Part shown: in pieces, positions 1 to 8,279 of the stretch
How the letters are laid out: each line of letters starts with the position of its first letter
Numbering within the stretch: the first letter of the stretch is position 1
Assembly: GCF_050389775.1 (NCBI RefSeq)
Contig: NZ_CP177144.1
Location: 3,596,001 to 3,660,000 of the forward strand
DNA length: 64,000 nucleotides
Source of the DNA: Marinibacterium sp050389775
Lineage (GTDB): Bacteria; Pseudomonadota; Alphaproteobacteria; Rhodobacterales; Rhodobacteraceae
Direction of reading: 5' to 3'
Program-made: the position numbers and the translations under genes
The notes under the pieces: model-generated
The model's input: only the letters and a program-made list of their open reading frames with translations
What the model was told of the DNA's origin: nothing
Database searches by the model: none

Positions 1-1700
1 AAGGGCGGGCGATAGGTGGTCGTGCCGGTCTCGGGGATCGTCCGGCCGGTCAGCTCGGCCATGACGGCCAGCGCGGTGACATTGGCCGTCTTGCCCTGAT
101 CGGTGGCCATGCCAAGCGTCGTCCAACGCTTGAGATGCTCGACCGAGACCATGTTTTCCTGGTGCGCCAGGCGGATGTCCTTGACGGTCACGTCGTTCTG
201 CTGGTCGACCCAGGCCCGCCCCTTGCCCGGCACATGCCAGAGCGGAGCGATGGCCTGCGGCAGGTCCTCGGCCACCGGAAGATCCACCTTGGGCGTCGCG
301 AACCCGAGCGCAGCGAGGGCCTCCGCCGCCACCTTGTGCCCGTCCGCCAGTGCGGCGGCGCAGCCGCCGCGCCCGGCCGCCGCGCCAGCGGCGGCAAGGC
401 CCGCAGGGCCGCCCTGCCCCGGCACGAAGGCCTGGATCGCGTCATCCCAGACCGGCCGGGCCCGGTGATGCCCGCTCAGGTGCAGCGTCGGGTTCCACCC
501 GCCGGCCACCCCCAGCGCCGTGCATTCCAGCCAGGTGCCCACCCCGTCGGCCCCCGTCACCTCGATCGCCCGCAGCGCCCGCCGGCCCAGCGTGCCCGTC
601 ACCTGCGCCCCCGCGATTACCGCATAATCGCCGAACCGCGGCGCCTCGGCCCGCGCGTCAATCACCGCAAACACCGGCACGCCCTTGGCCACCAGGTCGA
701 CCGCCGTGCGGTGGCCGTCATCGCCATTGGTAAAGATCGCCACCCGCCCCTCGGGCGCCACGGCCCAGCGGTTGAGATAGGCGCGCATCGCCCCGGCCAT
801 CATGATCCCCGGCCGGTCATTGTCGCGAAAGGCGATCGGCCGCTCGATGGCGCCGGCCGCCAGAACCGCCCGTTTCGCCGTGATCCGCCACAGGGTCTGC
901 CGCACGGGACCCGGCGCGGCCAGGTGATCCGACACCCGCTCCACCGCGCCGAAAACCCCGTGATCATAGGCCCCGAAGACGGTCGTGCGCGTCAGGATGC
1001 GCACGTTGTCCATCGCGCGCAGCTCGGCCTCGGCCGCCGCGACCCAGCTGGCCGCCGGCTGTCCGTCCAGCGGCTGGCTCTCGGCCAGAAGCCGCCCGCC
1101 CAGCCGGAAATCCTCGTCGGCCAGCACCACCTGCGCCCCCGCCCGCCCGGCGGTCAGCGCGGCAGCCAGCCCGGCCGCCCCGCCGCCGATGACCAGCAGG
1201 TCAGCATGCAGAAAGCCCCGGTCATAGCCGTCAGGATCGGGGTCCATCGACAGCTTGCCCAGCCCCGCCGCCCGGCGGATCACCGGCTCATAGAGCTTTT
1301 CCCAGAAGGCCTTGGGCCACATGAAGGTCTTGTAATAGAAGCCCGCCGTCAGGAATGGCGCCAGCAGGTCGTTGACGGCCAGCGCATCCCAGGCCAGCGA
1401 GGGCCAGCGGTTCTGGCTGGTGGCCTCCAGCCCGTCAAAGAGCTCGGCCACCGTGGCCCGGGTGTTGGGCTCGCGCCGGGCGCCGCCGCGCAGTTCGACC
1501 AGCGCATTGGGTTCCTCGGACCCGGCGGTCAGCACCCCGCGTGGGCGGTGATACTTGAAGCTGCGGCCCATCAGCTGCACGCCGTTCGCCAGCAGGGCCG
1601 AGGCCAGCGTATCGCCCTGGAACCCCTGGTACGCCCGGCCGTCAAAGCGGAACGACAGCTCTTGCCCCCGGTCGATCAGCCCGCCGTCGATGCGCTTCAT
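1..1700 (-). CDS. mgdC: N-methylglutamate dehydrogenase subunit C, SoxA-like (partial, runs off left edge)
   Basis: This is the large flavoprotein subunit of a heterotetrameric sarcosine-oxidase-type enzyme; in this operon it most likely oxidises N-methylglutamate to glutamate plus a one-carbon unit. The N-terminus (about 566 residues are present) starts MKRIDGGLIDRGQELSFRFD. It contains the family's ferredoxin-like stretch FKYHRPRGVLTAGSEEPNAL, then a dinucleotide-binding loop VIGGGAAGLAAALTAG near residue 130 and the FRDNDRPGIMMAGAMRAYL segment. The C-terminal folate-binding GcvT-like half and the stop lie outside the window. Its ATG overlaps the stop of mgdB by 2 bases of ATGA. Sarcosine oxidase alpha (soxA) is the alternative reading; the mgs/gmaS genes upstream in the same operon favour mgdC. 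Confidence 0.8.
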   Translation of the reverse strand, partial: MKRIDGGLIDRGQELSFRFDGRAYQGFQGDTLASALLANGVQLMGRSFKYHRPRGVLTAGSEEPNALVELRGGARREPNTRATVAELFDGLEATSQNRWPSLAWDALAVNDLLAPFLTAGFYYKTFMWPKAFWEKLYEPVIRRAAGLGKLSMDPDPDGYDRGFLHADLLVIGGGAAGLAAALTAGRAGAQVVLADEDFRLGGRLLAESQPLDGQPAASWVAAAEAELRAMDNVRILTRTTVFGAYDHGVFGAVERVSDHLAAPGPVRQTLWRITAKRAVLAAGAIERPIAFRDNDRPGIMMAGAMRAYLNRWAVAPEGRVAIFTNGDDGHRTAVDLVAKGVPVFAVIDARAEAPRFGDYAVIAGAQVTGTLGRRALRAIEVTGADGVGTWLECTALGVAGGWNPTLHLSGHHRARPVWDDAIQAFVPGQGGPAGLAAAGAAAGRGGCAAALADGHKVAAEALAALGFATPKVDLPVAEDLPQAIAPLWHVPGKGRAWVDQQNDVTVKDIRLAHQENMVSVEHLKRWTTLGMATDQGKTANVTALAVMAELTGRTIPETGTTTYRPP

Positions 1701-1966
1701 GACGCGGCTCCCTTCACCAGGTCGGCGCCGAGGATCTCGTGCGTGACGGTATCGCGGGTGACCACCAGCCAGGAGCGGTCGCCATGTTCGTGGTACCACA
1801 GCTCGCGGTGCACGCCCGCCGGGTTGTCGCGCAGGTAGACGTAATCGTGAAAGGCCTCCGCCGCGCCCGGGGCCATGCCGTCGGGGCGGTCCAGCAGCCG
1901 GGCATCGCCGAGATAGGTGAATTCCTGCGCGTCGCGCGGGCCAAGGATGGGATGCGGGATCAGCAT
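1697..1966 (-). CDS. mgdB: N-methylglutamate dehydrogenase subunit B, SoxD-like, lacking zinc-site cysteines
   Basis: This 89-residue protein belongs to the delta-subunit family of sarcosine oxidase (SoxD). The family signatures DYVYLRDNPAG and RDTVTHEILG are clear. Sarcosine oxidase delta subunits normally bind zinc through a CPxCGPRD motif and a later H..GC. Here the first motif reads HPILGPRD and the second reads HEHGDRSW, so all three cysteines are missing and only the histidine remains. The ATG at 1966 was chosen because the protein begins right before the conserved GPRD motif. The gene lies 230 bp downstream of mgdA, an unusually long gap for this operon, and overlaps mgdC. Loss of the zinc ligands is seen directly; its meaning (an Mgd-type rather than Sox-type subunit) is inferred. 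Confidence 0.8.
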   Translation of the reverse strand: MLIPHPILGPRDAQEFTYLGDARLLDRPDGMAPGAAEAFHDYVYLRDNPAGVHRELWYHEHGDRSWLVVTRDTVTHEILGADLVKGAAS

Positions 1967-2020
1967 GGACAGGTCTCGGAAAGGGTCGGCATGGTTGTAA
2001 AGGGCTGGCCTCGGCCGCGG

Positions 2021-2106
2021 GTGGGGGCCATGCCCCCACCGTTTCGCCGAAGGCGAACCTTCGGTTCGACAGGGGCGGCCGGGGGCAGCCCGGCGTGCCG
2101 CCGGGC
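2021..2106. other. Three tandem hairpins between mgdA and mgdB
   Basis: The 230-bp gap between mgdA and mgdB contains three back-to-back perfect stem-loops: GTGGGGGC/CAT/GCCCCCAC at 2021-2039, CCGAAGG/CGAA/CCTTCGG at 2047-2064, and GCCCGGCG/TGC/CGCCGGGC at 2088-2106. None is followed by a T tract on the coding strand. They may be an RNA processing or stability element, or a partial terminator that sets subunit ratios. This is inference from position. Confidence 0.6.
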
Positions 2107-2196
2107 GCGGATCCTGATCGAGGCGCCGCATCTCATTGCCTGCCCAGGCAGGCGCGGCCCTCCGTTCTGAATTCGGACGTCCTTCATCGCGGGGCC

Positions 2197-3447
2197 TCAG
2201 TGCAGGTTGGGCTGGGCGCCAACGCCCTTTTCGTCGATGACATGGCCGGTTTCGAACCGGTCCAGCCGCATCGCCTCGGCCGTGGGATGCGGCGTGTCCT
2301 TGGCCAGCAGGTGGGCGAAGCAATAACCAGAGGCCGGCGTGGCCTTGAAGCCGCCGTAACACCAGCCGGCATTCAGGTAGAGCCCGTCCACGGGCGTCTT
2401 GTCGATGATCGGCGTGCCATCCATCGACATGTCCATGATCCCGCCCCAGGACCGCAGCAGCCGGGCCCGGCCGATCATGGGCATCAGGGCCATGCCGCCT
2501 TCGGCCACGTCCTCGACCACCGGCAGGTTGCCCCGCTGGGCATAGGAATTGTAGCTGTCGATGTCGCCGCCGAAGACCAGCCCGCCCTTGTCGGACTGGC
2601 TGACATAGAAATGCCCCGCGCCAAAGGTGATCACCCCGTCGATGCAGGGCTTCAGCCCCTCGGTGACAAAGGCCTGCAGGGCAAAGCTTTCGATCGGCAG
2701 GCGCATGCCCGCCTTGGCCATAACCCGGCCCGTCGATCCGGCCACGGCCACGCCAACCTTGCCCGCCTTGATAGGGCCCCGCGTGGTTTCGACCCCGTGG
2801 CAGACACCGTTTTCTATGAGAAAACCGGTGACCTCGCAGTTCTGGATAATGTCGACACCCTTGCGATCCGCTCCACGGGCATAGCCCCAGGCCACCCCGT
2901 CGTGGCGCGCCGTGCCGCCCCGGCGCTGCAGCAGCCCGCCCTTGATCGGGAAGCGCGCATTGTCGAAGTTGAGGAAGGGGTACATCTCGCGCACCTGCCC
3001 CTGGTCGAGCAGTTCCGCATCCGCCCCCGACAGGATCATGGCGTTGCCCCGCCGGCGGTAGGCATCGCGCTGCCCATCCGAATGATAGAGGTTCAGCACC
3101 CCGCGCTGGGACACCATGGCGTTGAGGTTGAAATCCTGTTCCAGCCCTTCCCACAGCTTCATCGAGAATTCATAGAACGGCTGGTTGCCCGGCAGCAGGT
3201 AGTTCGAGCGGATGATCGTCGTGTTCCGCCCGATATTGCCCGAGCCCAGCCAGCCCTTTTCCAGCACCGCCACCCGGGCCTGGCCAAAGACATTGGCCAG
3301 GTAATAGGCCGTCGACAGCCCGTGACCCCCGCCGCCGACGATGATGATGTCGTATTCGGGCTGCGGGTCGGGGTCGCGCCACAGGGGCCGCCAGCCGCGA
3401 TGGCCGCGCAGGGCCTCGGCCAGGATGCGGAAACCGGAATAGGTCAT
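2197..3447 (-). CDS. mgdA: N-methylglutamate dehydrogenase subunit A, SoxB-like
   Basis: A 416-residue FAD/FMN-binding DAO-family protein that closely follows the sarcosine oxidase beta-subunit pattern. It has YDIIIVGGGGHGLSTAYYLA at residues 32-51 (FAD Rossmann loop), then VLEKGWLGSGNIGRNTTIIR. The QRRGGTARHDGVAWGYARGA segment contains the histidine that in sarcosine oxidase carries covalent FMN. The C-terminal GGFKATPASGYCFAHLLA closes the flavin site. The expected role is the dehydrogenase subunit that oxidises N-methylglutamate in the cytoplasm. It starts 4 bases downstream of gmaS, so the two are co-transcribed. soxB is the competing name; context (gmaS and mgsABC immediately upstream) supports mgdA. 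Confidence 0.82.
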   Translation of the reverse strand: MTYSGFRILAEALRGHRGWRPLWRDPDPQPEYDIIIVGGGGHGLSTAYYLANVFGQARVAVLEKGWLGSGNIGRNTTIIRSNYLLPGNQPFYEFSMKLWEGLEQDFNLNAMVSQRGVLNLYHSDGQRDAYRRRGNAMILSGADAELLDQGQVREMYPFLNFDNARFPIKGGLLQRRGGTARHDGVAWGYARGADRKGVDIIQNCEVTGFLIENGVCHGVETTRGPIKAGKVGVAVAGSTGRVMAKAGMRLPIESFALQAFVTEGLKPCIDGVITFGAGHFYVSQSDKGGLVFGGDIDSYNSYAQRGNLPVVEDVAEGGMALMPMIGRARLLRSWGGIMDMSMDGTPIIDKTPVDGLYLNAGWCYGGFKATPASGYCFAHLLAKDTPHPTAEAMRLDRFETGHVIDEKGVGAQPNLH

Positions 3448-3451
3448 GTGA

Positions 3452-4756
3452 TCAGATGTCGAGCGTGTGCTCGCGCTCCCAGGCTGAGAAATGCGAGACG
3501 AAGCTGTCCCACTCCTGGTGCTTCATCTTGATGTAGGAGGCGGCGAATTCTGGTCCCAAAGCGTCCTTGAATGTCGCATCCGCGTCGAAGGCCCGGATGG
3601 CATCCAGCAGGTTCAGCGGCAGCTTGGGGGCGTCCTTGACCGTGTGGCCCTCGGCATACATGTCGATGTCGTGGCGCGGGCCCGGATCGGCGTTGGTCTT
3701 CAGGCCCGAGAGGCCCGCGGCGATGATGGCGGCCTGCAGCAGGTAGGGGTTGGCCGCGCCATCGGGCAGGCGCAGTTCGAAACGGCCGGGGCCGGGCACG
3801 CGGACCATGTGGGTGCGGTTGTTGCCGGTCCAGGTGACCGTGTTGGGCGCCCAGCTGGCCCCCGAGGTCGTGCGCGGCGCGTTGATGCGCTTGTAGCTGT
3901 TGACCGTCGGGTTGGTGATGGCGGCCATGGCGGTGGCATGTGTCATGATGCCCCCCAGGAACGCGCGGCCCTGTTCCGACAGGCCCAGCTCCATGGTGTC
4001 GTCGGCAAAGGCGTTGGTCGCCTCGTCCGGCGTCCAGACCGAGACATGGGCATGGCAGCCGTTGCCCGTCAGCCCGGCGATGGGCTTGGGCATGAAGGTG
4101 GCGCGCAGCCCGTGCTTTTCGGCGACGGACTTGACCATGAACTTGAAGAAGGAATGGCGGTCGGCGGTGACCAGGGCGTCGTCGAATTCCCAGTTCATCT
4201 CGAACTGGCCGTTGGCGTCCTCGTGGTCGTTCTGGTAGGGGCCCCAGCCGAGGTCGAGCATGTAATCGCAGATCTCGGCGATCACGTCATAGCGGCGCAT
4301 GACGGCCTGCTGGTCGTAGCAGGGCTTTTCGGCGGTGTCGGCCTCGTCCGAGATGGCCGTGCCCTCGGGGGTGAGCAGGAAGAACTCGGCCTCGACCCCG
4401 GTCTTGACGCGCAGACCCTCGGCGGCGGCCTCGGCGACCAGCTTGCGCAAGACGTTGCGCGGGGCCTGGGCGACTTCGGCGCCTTCCATGACACAATTGG
4501 CGGCGACCCAGGCGACCTCGGGCTTCCAGGGCAGCTGGATGACGGTCGAGGGGTCCGGCACGGCAAGCATGTCGGGATGGGCGGGGGTCATGTCGAGCCA
4601 GGTGGCAAAGCCGGCAAAGCCCGCGCCCTCTTCGGTCATGTCGGCGATGGCCTGGGCGGGGACGAGTTTCGCCCGCTGGCCGCCGAAGAGATCCGTGAAG
4701 GAGATCATGAAATACTTCACGCCCTTGTCCCGGGCGAAGGCGGCGAGGTCGGTCAT
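3452..4756 (-). CDS. gmaS: Gamma-glutamylmethylamide synthetase (glutamine synthetase type III/GlnT family)
   Basis: A 434-residue GS-family ligase with the GlnT/GmaS N-terminus VKYFMISFTDLFGGQRAKLV, the catalytic-domain motifs NDHEDANGQFEMNWEFDDA (Glu/metal site) and GNGCHAHVSVW (ATP site), and the glutamate-binding VPGPGRFELRLPDGAANPYL near the end. GmaS condenses methylamine with glutamate using ATP, the first step of the N-methylglutamate route. Type III glutamine synthetases (glnT) look nearly the same, so the assignment depends on context: mgsABC upstream and mgdABC downstream. The ATG overlaps the stop of the orphan ORF upstream by 4 bases, and the stop lies 4 bases before mgdA. This is one of three GS-family proteins in the window. 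Confidence 0.82.
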   Translation of the reverse strand: MTDLAAFARDKGVKYFMISFTDLFGGQRAKLVPAQAIADMTEEGAGFAGFATWLDMTPAHPDMLAVPDPSTVIQLPWKPEVAWVAANCVMEGAEVAQAPRNVLRKLVAEAAAEGLRVKTGVEAEFFLLTPEGTAISDEADTAEKPCYDQQAVMRRYDVIAEICDYMLDLGWGPYQNDHEDANGQFEMNWEFDDALVTADRHSFFKFMVKSVAEKHGLRATFMPKPIAGLTGNGCHAHVSVWTPDEATNAFADDTMELGLSEQGRAFLGGIMTHATAMAAITNPTVNSYKRINAPRTTSGASWAPNTVTWTGNNRTHMVRVPGPGRFELRLPDGAANPYLLQAAIIAAGLSGLKTNADPGPRHDIDMYAEGHTVKDAPKLPLNLLDAIRAFDADATFKDALGPEFAASYIKMKHQEWDSFVSHFSAWEREHTLDI

Positions 4757-5352
4757 TGTTTCTTCCTCTTTTTATTCATTGATCTTTCCGATCTCAGTTT
4801 GTGTTCCTCCCCAAGCATCCTGCCGAACCAACTAAAGTCCCCGGCCTTAGAGAATTGGCGACCGTAGATATCTGAATAGGTCAACTCATAGCTTACATCG
4901 GAAAGAGACTTTCTAAATTTCCACTTGTAGTCTTCGAATTCACGCCAACTTTTGAATCGATCATCTTTTAATTCTAGCACCATCACGGACTCCCCTGCTG
5001 GCAGGGAACGACCCTGAATTTTTCCGATGTAGTCATTCCAAGCCACGCCGTCAGGAAGAGCTGGGACGAATTTCCAAATGTCATCTTGATCCATGAGTTT
5101 TGAGGCCGATCGAACCTGCAACTCGCCGACTTTAGAGGGTCCCAGCCCCCTGTTTTCCAAGCAAATGTATAAATAGTTTTCGTAATCACCGCATCCAAGA
5201 CTAACATCCGGCTGCACGCTCAACTGATTGTGCCGCCACTGAAGCAGGTTAGCTCTGCAAGCGACGTATAAGCTGGCAACTGCAACTACGATTGCACACA
5301 ACGCTATTACAGACTGCGCCAAATCAGTGTTTACTGTCAGCCAGGCAATCAA
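4753..5352 (-). CDS. Orphan single-pass membrane protein inserted in the mgs-gmaS operon
   Basis: A 199-residue protein of unknown function. Residues about 11-33 form one hydrophobic segment (LAQSVIALCAIVVAVASLYV). A soluble region rich in aromatic and charged residues follows, ending in a very basic tail (MNKKRKKQ). I recognise no family. The start taken here is TTG at 5352, two bases after the mgsC stop, with no clear Shine-Dalgarno, so it is uncertain. The stop overlaps the gmaS ATG by 4 bases. The base composition differs from the surroundings: about half A+T, with many A/T-ending codons (Lys AAA, Asn AAT, Leu TTA/TTG), while neighbours strongly prefer G/C-ending codons. Homologous mgs-gmaS clusters are not known to me to carry such a gene, so recent acquisition is likely. 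Confidence 0.75.
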   Translation of the reverse strand: MIAWLTVNTDLAQSVIALCAIVVAVASLYVACRANLLQWRHNQLSVQPDVSLGCGDYENYLYICLENRGLGPSKVGELQVRSASKLMDQDDIWKFVPALPDGVAWNDYIGKIQGRSLPAGESVMVLELKDDRFKSWREFEDYKWKFRKSLSDVSYELTYSDIYGRQFSKAGDFSWFGRMLGEEHKLRSERSMNKKRKKQ

Positions 5353-5354
5353 AC

Positions 5355-6677
5355 TCAGAATCCCTTGCCGGGGATCCAGCTTGTTCCCGCCAGCGGCACC
5401 TGCGCCATGGCCGCGGCCTCGATGGTCAGCGCGCAGAGGTCCTCCGGCTCAAGGTTGTGCACGTGGCTCTTGCCGCAGGCCCGCGCCAGCGTCTGGCATT
5501 CCAGCGTCAGCACGTTGAGGTAGTTCCTCAGCCGTCGCCCCGCCTCGACCGGATCCAGCCGGGCCATCAGCTCGGGATCCTGCGTGGTGATGCCGGCCGG
5601 GTCCTGCCCTTCGTGCCAGTCGTCATAGGCGCCCGTGGTGGACCCCAATGCCTGGTACTCGGCTTCCCATTTCGGATCGTTGTCCCCCAGCGCGATCAAC
5701 GCCGCCGTGCCGATGCTCACCGCATCCGCACCAAGCGCCAGCGCCTTGGCCACGTCGGCCCCGGTGCGGATCCCGCCCGAGACCACAAGCTGCACTTTCC
5801 GGTGCATTCCGAGGTCCTGCAGCGCCTGCACCGCCGGCCGGATGCAGGCCAGCGTCGGCGTGCCCACGTGTTCGATGAACACATCCTGCGTCGCTGCCGT
5901 GCCGCCCTGCATGCCGTCCAGCACGATCACATCCGCGCCCGCCTTCACCGACAGCGCCACGTCGTAATAGGGCCGCGCGCCACCGACCTTGATGTAGATC
6001 GGCTTTTCCCACTTGGTGATTTCGCGCAGCTCGAGGATCTTGATTTCCAGGTCATCGGGCCCTGTCCAGTCCGGGTGCCGGCAGGCCGAGCGCTGGTCGA
6101 TGCCCTGCGGCAGGTCGCGCATGCCGGCCACCCGTTCGGTGATCTTCTGCCCCAGCAGCATGCCCCCGCCGCCGGGCTTGGCGCCCTGCCCCACGACCAC
6201 CTCGATCGCATCGGCCCGGCGCAGGTCGTCCGGGTTCATGCCGTAGCGGCTCGGCAGGTATTGATAGACCAGCTTCTCGGAATGGCCGCGCTCTTCCTCG
6301 GTCATGCCGCCGTCGCCGGTGGTGGTCGAGGTCCCGGCCATCGTGGCACCGCGTCCCAGCGCCTCCTTGGCCGGACCGCTCAGAGAGCCGAAGGACATGC
6401 CCGCGATGGTGATCGGGATCTTCAGCTCGATCGGCTTCTTGGCAAATCGCGTGCCCAGCGTCACGCCGGTTTCGCATTTCTCGCGATAGCCTTCCAAAGG
6501 ATACCGCGACATCGAGGCGCCCAGGAACAGCAGATCGTCGAAATGCGGCACCCGCCGCTTGGCGCCGCCGCCTCGGATGTCATAGATGCCCGTCGCCGCC
6601 GCACGGCGGATCTCGGAATTGACCTCGTTGGAAAAGGTCCACGACTGGCGCGGGAGGGTCCGGGGGGTCTTGTCCAT
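5355..6677 (-). CDS. mgsC: N-methylglutamate synthase subunit C (FMN-binding glutamate synthase domain)
   Basis: A 440-residue protein matching the central FMN-binding TIM barrel of glutamate synthase. Visible motifs are ITIAGMSFGSLSGPAKEALG, GGGMLLGQKI, the barrel strand IYIKVGGARPYYDVALSVKA, GADVIVLDGMQGGTAATQDV, and the phosphate-binding VSGGIRTGADVAKALALGAD. In N-methylglutamate synthase this subunit transfers the methylamino group from gamma-glutamylmethylamide to a keto acid acceptor. The ATG at 6677 was chosen because it lies 4 bases after the mgsB stop and removes a 79-residue out-of-family extension. The glxD-type alphaproteobacterial proteins (glutamate-synthase-like, with glnT) are the alternative; the mgd genes in the same operon support mgsC. 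Confidence 0.83.
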   Translation of the reverse strand: MDKTPRTLPRQSWTFSNEVNSEIRRAAATGIYDIRGGGAKRRVPHFDDLLFLGASMSRYPLEGYREKCETGVTLGTRFAKKPIELKIPITIAGMSFGSLSGPAKEALGRGATMAGTSTTTGDGGMTEEERGHSEKLVYQYLPSRYGMNPDDLRRADAIEVVVGQGAKPGGGGMLLGQKITERVAGMRDLPQGIDQRSACRHPDWTGPDDLEIKILELREITKWEKPIYIKVGGARPYYDVALSVKAGADVIVLDGMQGGTAATQDVFIEHVGTPTLACIRPAVQALQDLGMHRKVQLVVSGGIRTGADVAKALALGADAVSIGTAALIALGDNDPKWEAEYQALGSTTGAYDDWHEGQDPAGITTQDPELMARLDPVEAGRRLRNYLNVLTLECQTLARACGKSHVHNLEPEDLCALTIEAAAMAQVPLAGTSWIPGKGF

Positions 6678-6681
6678 GGCC

Positions 6682-7392
6682 TCAGTAATCTCCGGCGTGG
6701 TCGATGTTGAAATTGTAAAGCTTGCGGGCCGAGCCGTAGCGTTTGAACTCTTGCGGCTTCGCATCGGCGCCGGCCTTGGCCAGCAGGTCGGCCAGCAGGT
6801 CGATGTGCTCCGGCCGCATCTCCTTCTCGACGCAATCGGCGCCCAGCGACTTGACCGATCCGCGCACGAACAGCCGCGCTTCATACAGGCTGTCGCCCAG
6901 GGCATCCCCGGCATCGCCCAGCACGACCAGGTTGCCCTTCTGCGCCATGAAGGCCGACATGTGGCCGATGTTCCCGTGCACCACGATGTCGATCCCCTTC
7001 ATGGAAATCCCGCAGCGCGAAGACGCATTGCCCTTGATCACCAGCAGCCCGCCATGGGCCGTGGCCCCGGCATATTGCGAAGCATCGCCCTCGATGATCA
7101 CCGTGCCTGACATCATGTTCTCGGCCACGCCGGGCCCGACCGAGCCCTCGACGTGGATCGTCGCCTGCTTGTTCATCCCGGCGCAGTAATAGCCGGTCGA
7201 GCCCTTCACGGTCACATGGATCGGCGCATCCAGCCCGACGGCGATGGCATGGGCACCGCGGGTGTTGACCACCTCGAAGGCCATGTTCGACCCGGCCGCC
7301 GATTGCAGCGTCTCGTTGATCTCGCGCAGCTCGGTGGCGCTCATGTCCAGGGTCGTGACCCCGCTCTCGGACGGCATCAGCGCAGTCTCCAT
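6682..7392 (-). CDS. mgsB: N-methylglutamate synthase subunit B (GltB C-terminal GXGXG domain)
   Basis: This 236-residue protein is equivalent to the right-handed beta-helix (GXGXG) domain at the C-terminus of glutamate synthase. The repeated Gly-rich turns are visible: VKGSTGYYCAGMNKQATIHV, GSVGPGVAENMMSGTVIIEG, GLLVIKGNASSRCGISMKG and VVHGNIGHMSAFMAQKGN. It has a structural and tunnelling role and works with MgsA and MgsC. The ATG at 7392 (METALMPSES) lies 2 bases after the mgsA stop; ATG at residue 6 is possible too. The gene is tightly packed in mgsA-mgsB-mgsC order, the order usual for methylamine-using Proteobacteria. Confidence 0.83.
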   Translation of the reverse strand: METALMPSESGVTTLDMSATELREINETLQSAAGSNMAFEVVNTRGAHAIAVGLDAPIHVTVKGSTGYYCAGMNKQATIHVEGSVGPGVAENMMSGTVIIEGDASQYAGATAHGGLLVIKGNASSRCGISMKGIDIVVHGNIGHMSAFMAQKGNLVVLGDAGDALGDSLYEARLFVRGSVKSLGADCVEKEMRPEHIDLLADLLAKAGADAKPQEFKRYGSARKLYNFNIDHAGDY

Positions 7393-7394
7393 TC

Positions 7395-8279
7395 TCAGCG
7401 TTCCCAGAAATAGACGGTGGCCGGCTCGGGTTCCCAGACCTTTGCGGTCTCGATCCCCGGCAGGTCGGCGAAGGCGCGATATTCGGACCCGAAGGCCACG
7501 TAATCCTCGGTTTCGGCCAGCACCGCCGGCTTGCAGGCGATCGGGTCGCGCACCACGCCGAACCCGTTGCGCGTGCCCATGACAAAGGTGAAGAACCCGT
7601 CGAGGTCCTGCAACGTGCCTTCCAGCGCCTCGCCCAGGGTCGCCCCGCCCGCGATGCGCGACGAGATATAGGCCGCGCCCACCTCGGTGTCGTTTTCGGT
7701 CTTCACGGCAAAGCCATCGCGGGCCAGCGACCGGCGCAGGCTGTTGTGGTTCGACAGCGAGCCGTTGTGCACCAGGCATTCGTCGGAGGCGGTCGAAAAC
7801 GGATGCGCGCCCAGCGTCGTCACCGCGCTTTCGGTGGCCATGCGCGTATGGCCGATGCCATGGCTGCCGCCCATCGCCCGCAGGGCGAACCGCTCGGCCA
7901 CGTCGCGCGGCAGGCCGACCTCCTTGAAGATCTCCATCGAGGCCCCCCGGGCCATGACCCGCAGGCCACGGTCTTCCAGCGCCGCGACCGCTGTATCGGC
8001 CGCCGTTTCGGGCAGCGTCAGCACGGCATGGGTGTCGAGGATCTTGATCGTCACCGGGCTGCCGGTCACCTGCGCCAGCGCGGCATCCAGCCCGTCGAAG
8101 GCACCCGGGTCATCGGACTGGACGGTGATCTTCACCCCTTCGCCCTCGGCCCCGTAGATCGCGATGCCGGCGCTGTCGGGCCCCCGGTCGGTCATGGTGA
8201 TCAGCATGTCCGTCAGCATCTCGCCCAGCCTGGGACGCAACGCATCGTTCTTCAGGAAAAGGCCGACAATGCCGCACAT
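7395..8279 (-). CDS. mgsA: N-methylglutamate synthase subunit A (class II glutamine amidotransferase)
   Basis: A 294-residue Ntn-type class II amidotransferase. The mature N-terminus MCGIVGLFLK places the nucleophile at Cys2. TMTDRGPDSAGIAIYG, GIGHTRMATESAVTTLGAHPF and DECLVHNGSLSNHNSLRRSL are the canonical substrate and oxyanion motifs. It hydrolyses the amide of gamma-glutamylmethylamide (or glutamine) and passes the amine to MgsC. It is the first gene of the mgsABC-(orphan)-gmaS-mgdABC operon. The 144-bp upstream gap separates it from an XRE-cupin regulator on the same strand and probably holds the operon promoter. The ATG is preceded by AGAGGTGAACC, a reasonable ribosome binding site. Confidence 0.85.
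   Translation of the reverse strand: MCGIVGLFLKNDALRPRLGEMLTDMLITMTDRGPDSAGIAIYGAEGEGVKITVQSDDPGAFDGLDAALAQVTGSPVTIKILDTHAVLTLPETAADTAVAALEDRGLRVMARGASMEIFKEVGLPRDVAERFALRAMGGSHGIGHTRMATESAVTTLGAHPFSTASDECLVHNGSLSNHNSLRRSLARDGFAVKTENDTEVGAAYISSRIAGGATLGEALEGTLQDLDGFFTFVMGTRNGFGVVRDPIACKPAVLAETEDYVAFGSEYRAFADLPGIETAKVWEPEPATVYFWER

Noticed and set aside
135..1838. A 567-residue plus-strand open frame opposite mgdC
   Set aside because: It is Pro/Arg/His-rich with no recognisable motif, and the minus strand carries a clear SoxA-like protein; it is a GC-driven shadow.
1..3447. soxBDAG sarcosine oxidase as the name of the leftmost genes
   Set aside because: The proteins are homologous, but linkage to mgsABC-gmaS and the altered SoxD subunit favour N-methylglutamate dehydrogenase; sarcosine oxidase remains the alternative.
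3452..4756. Housekeeping or type III glutamine synthetase (glnT)
   Set aside because: Sequence alone cannot exclude it, but the operon context fits GmaS better.
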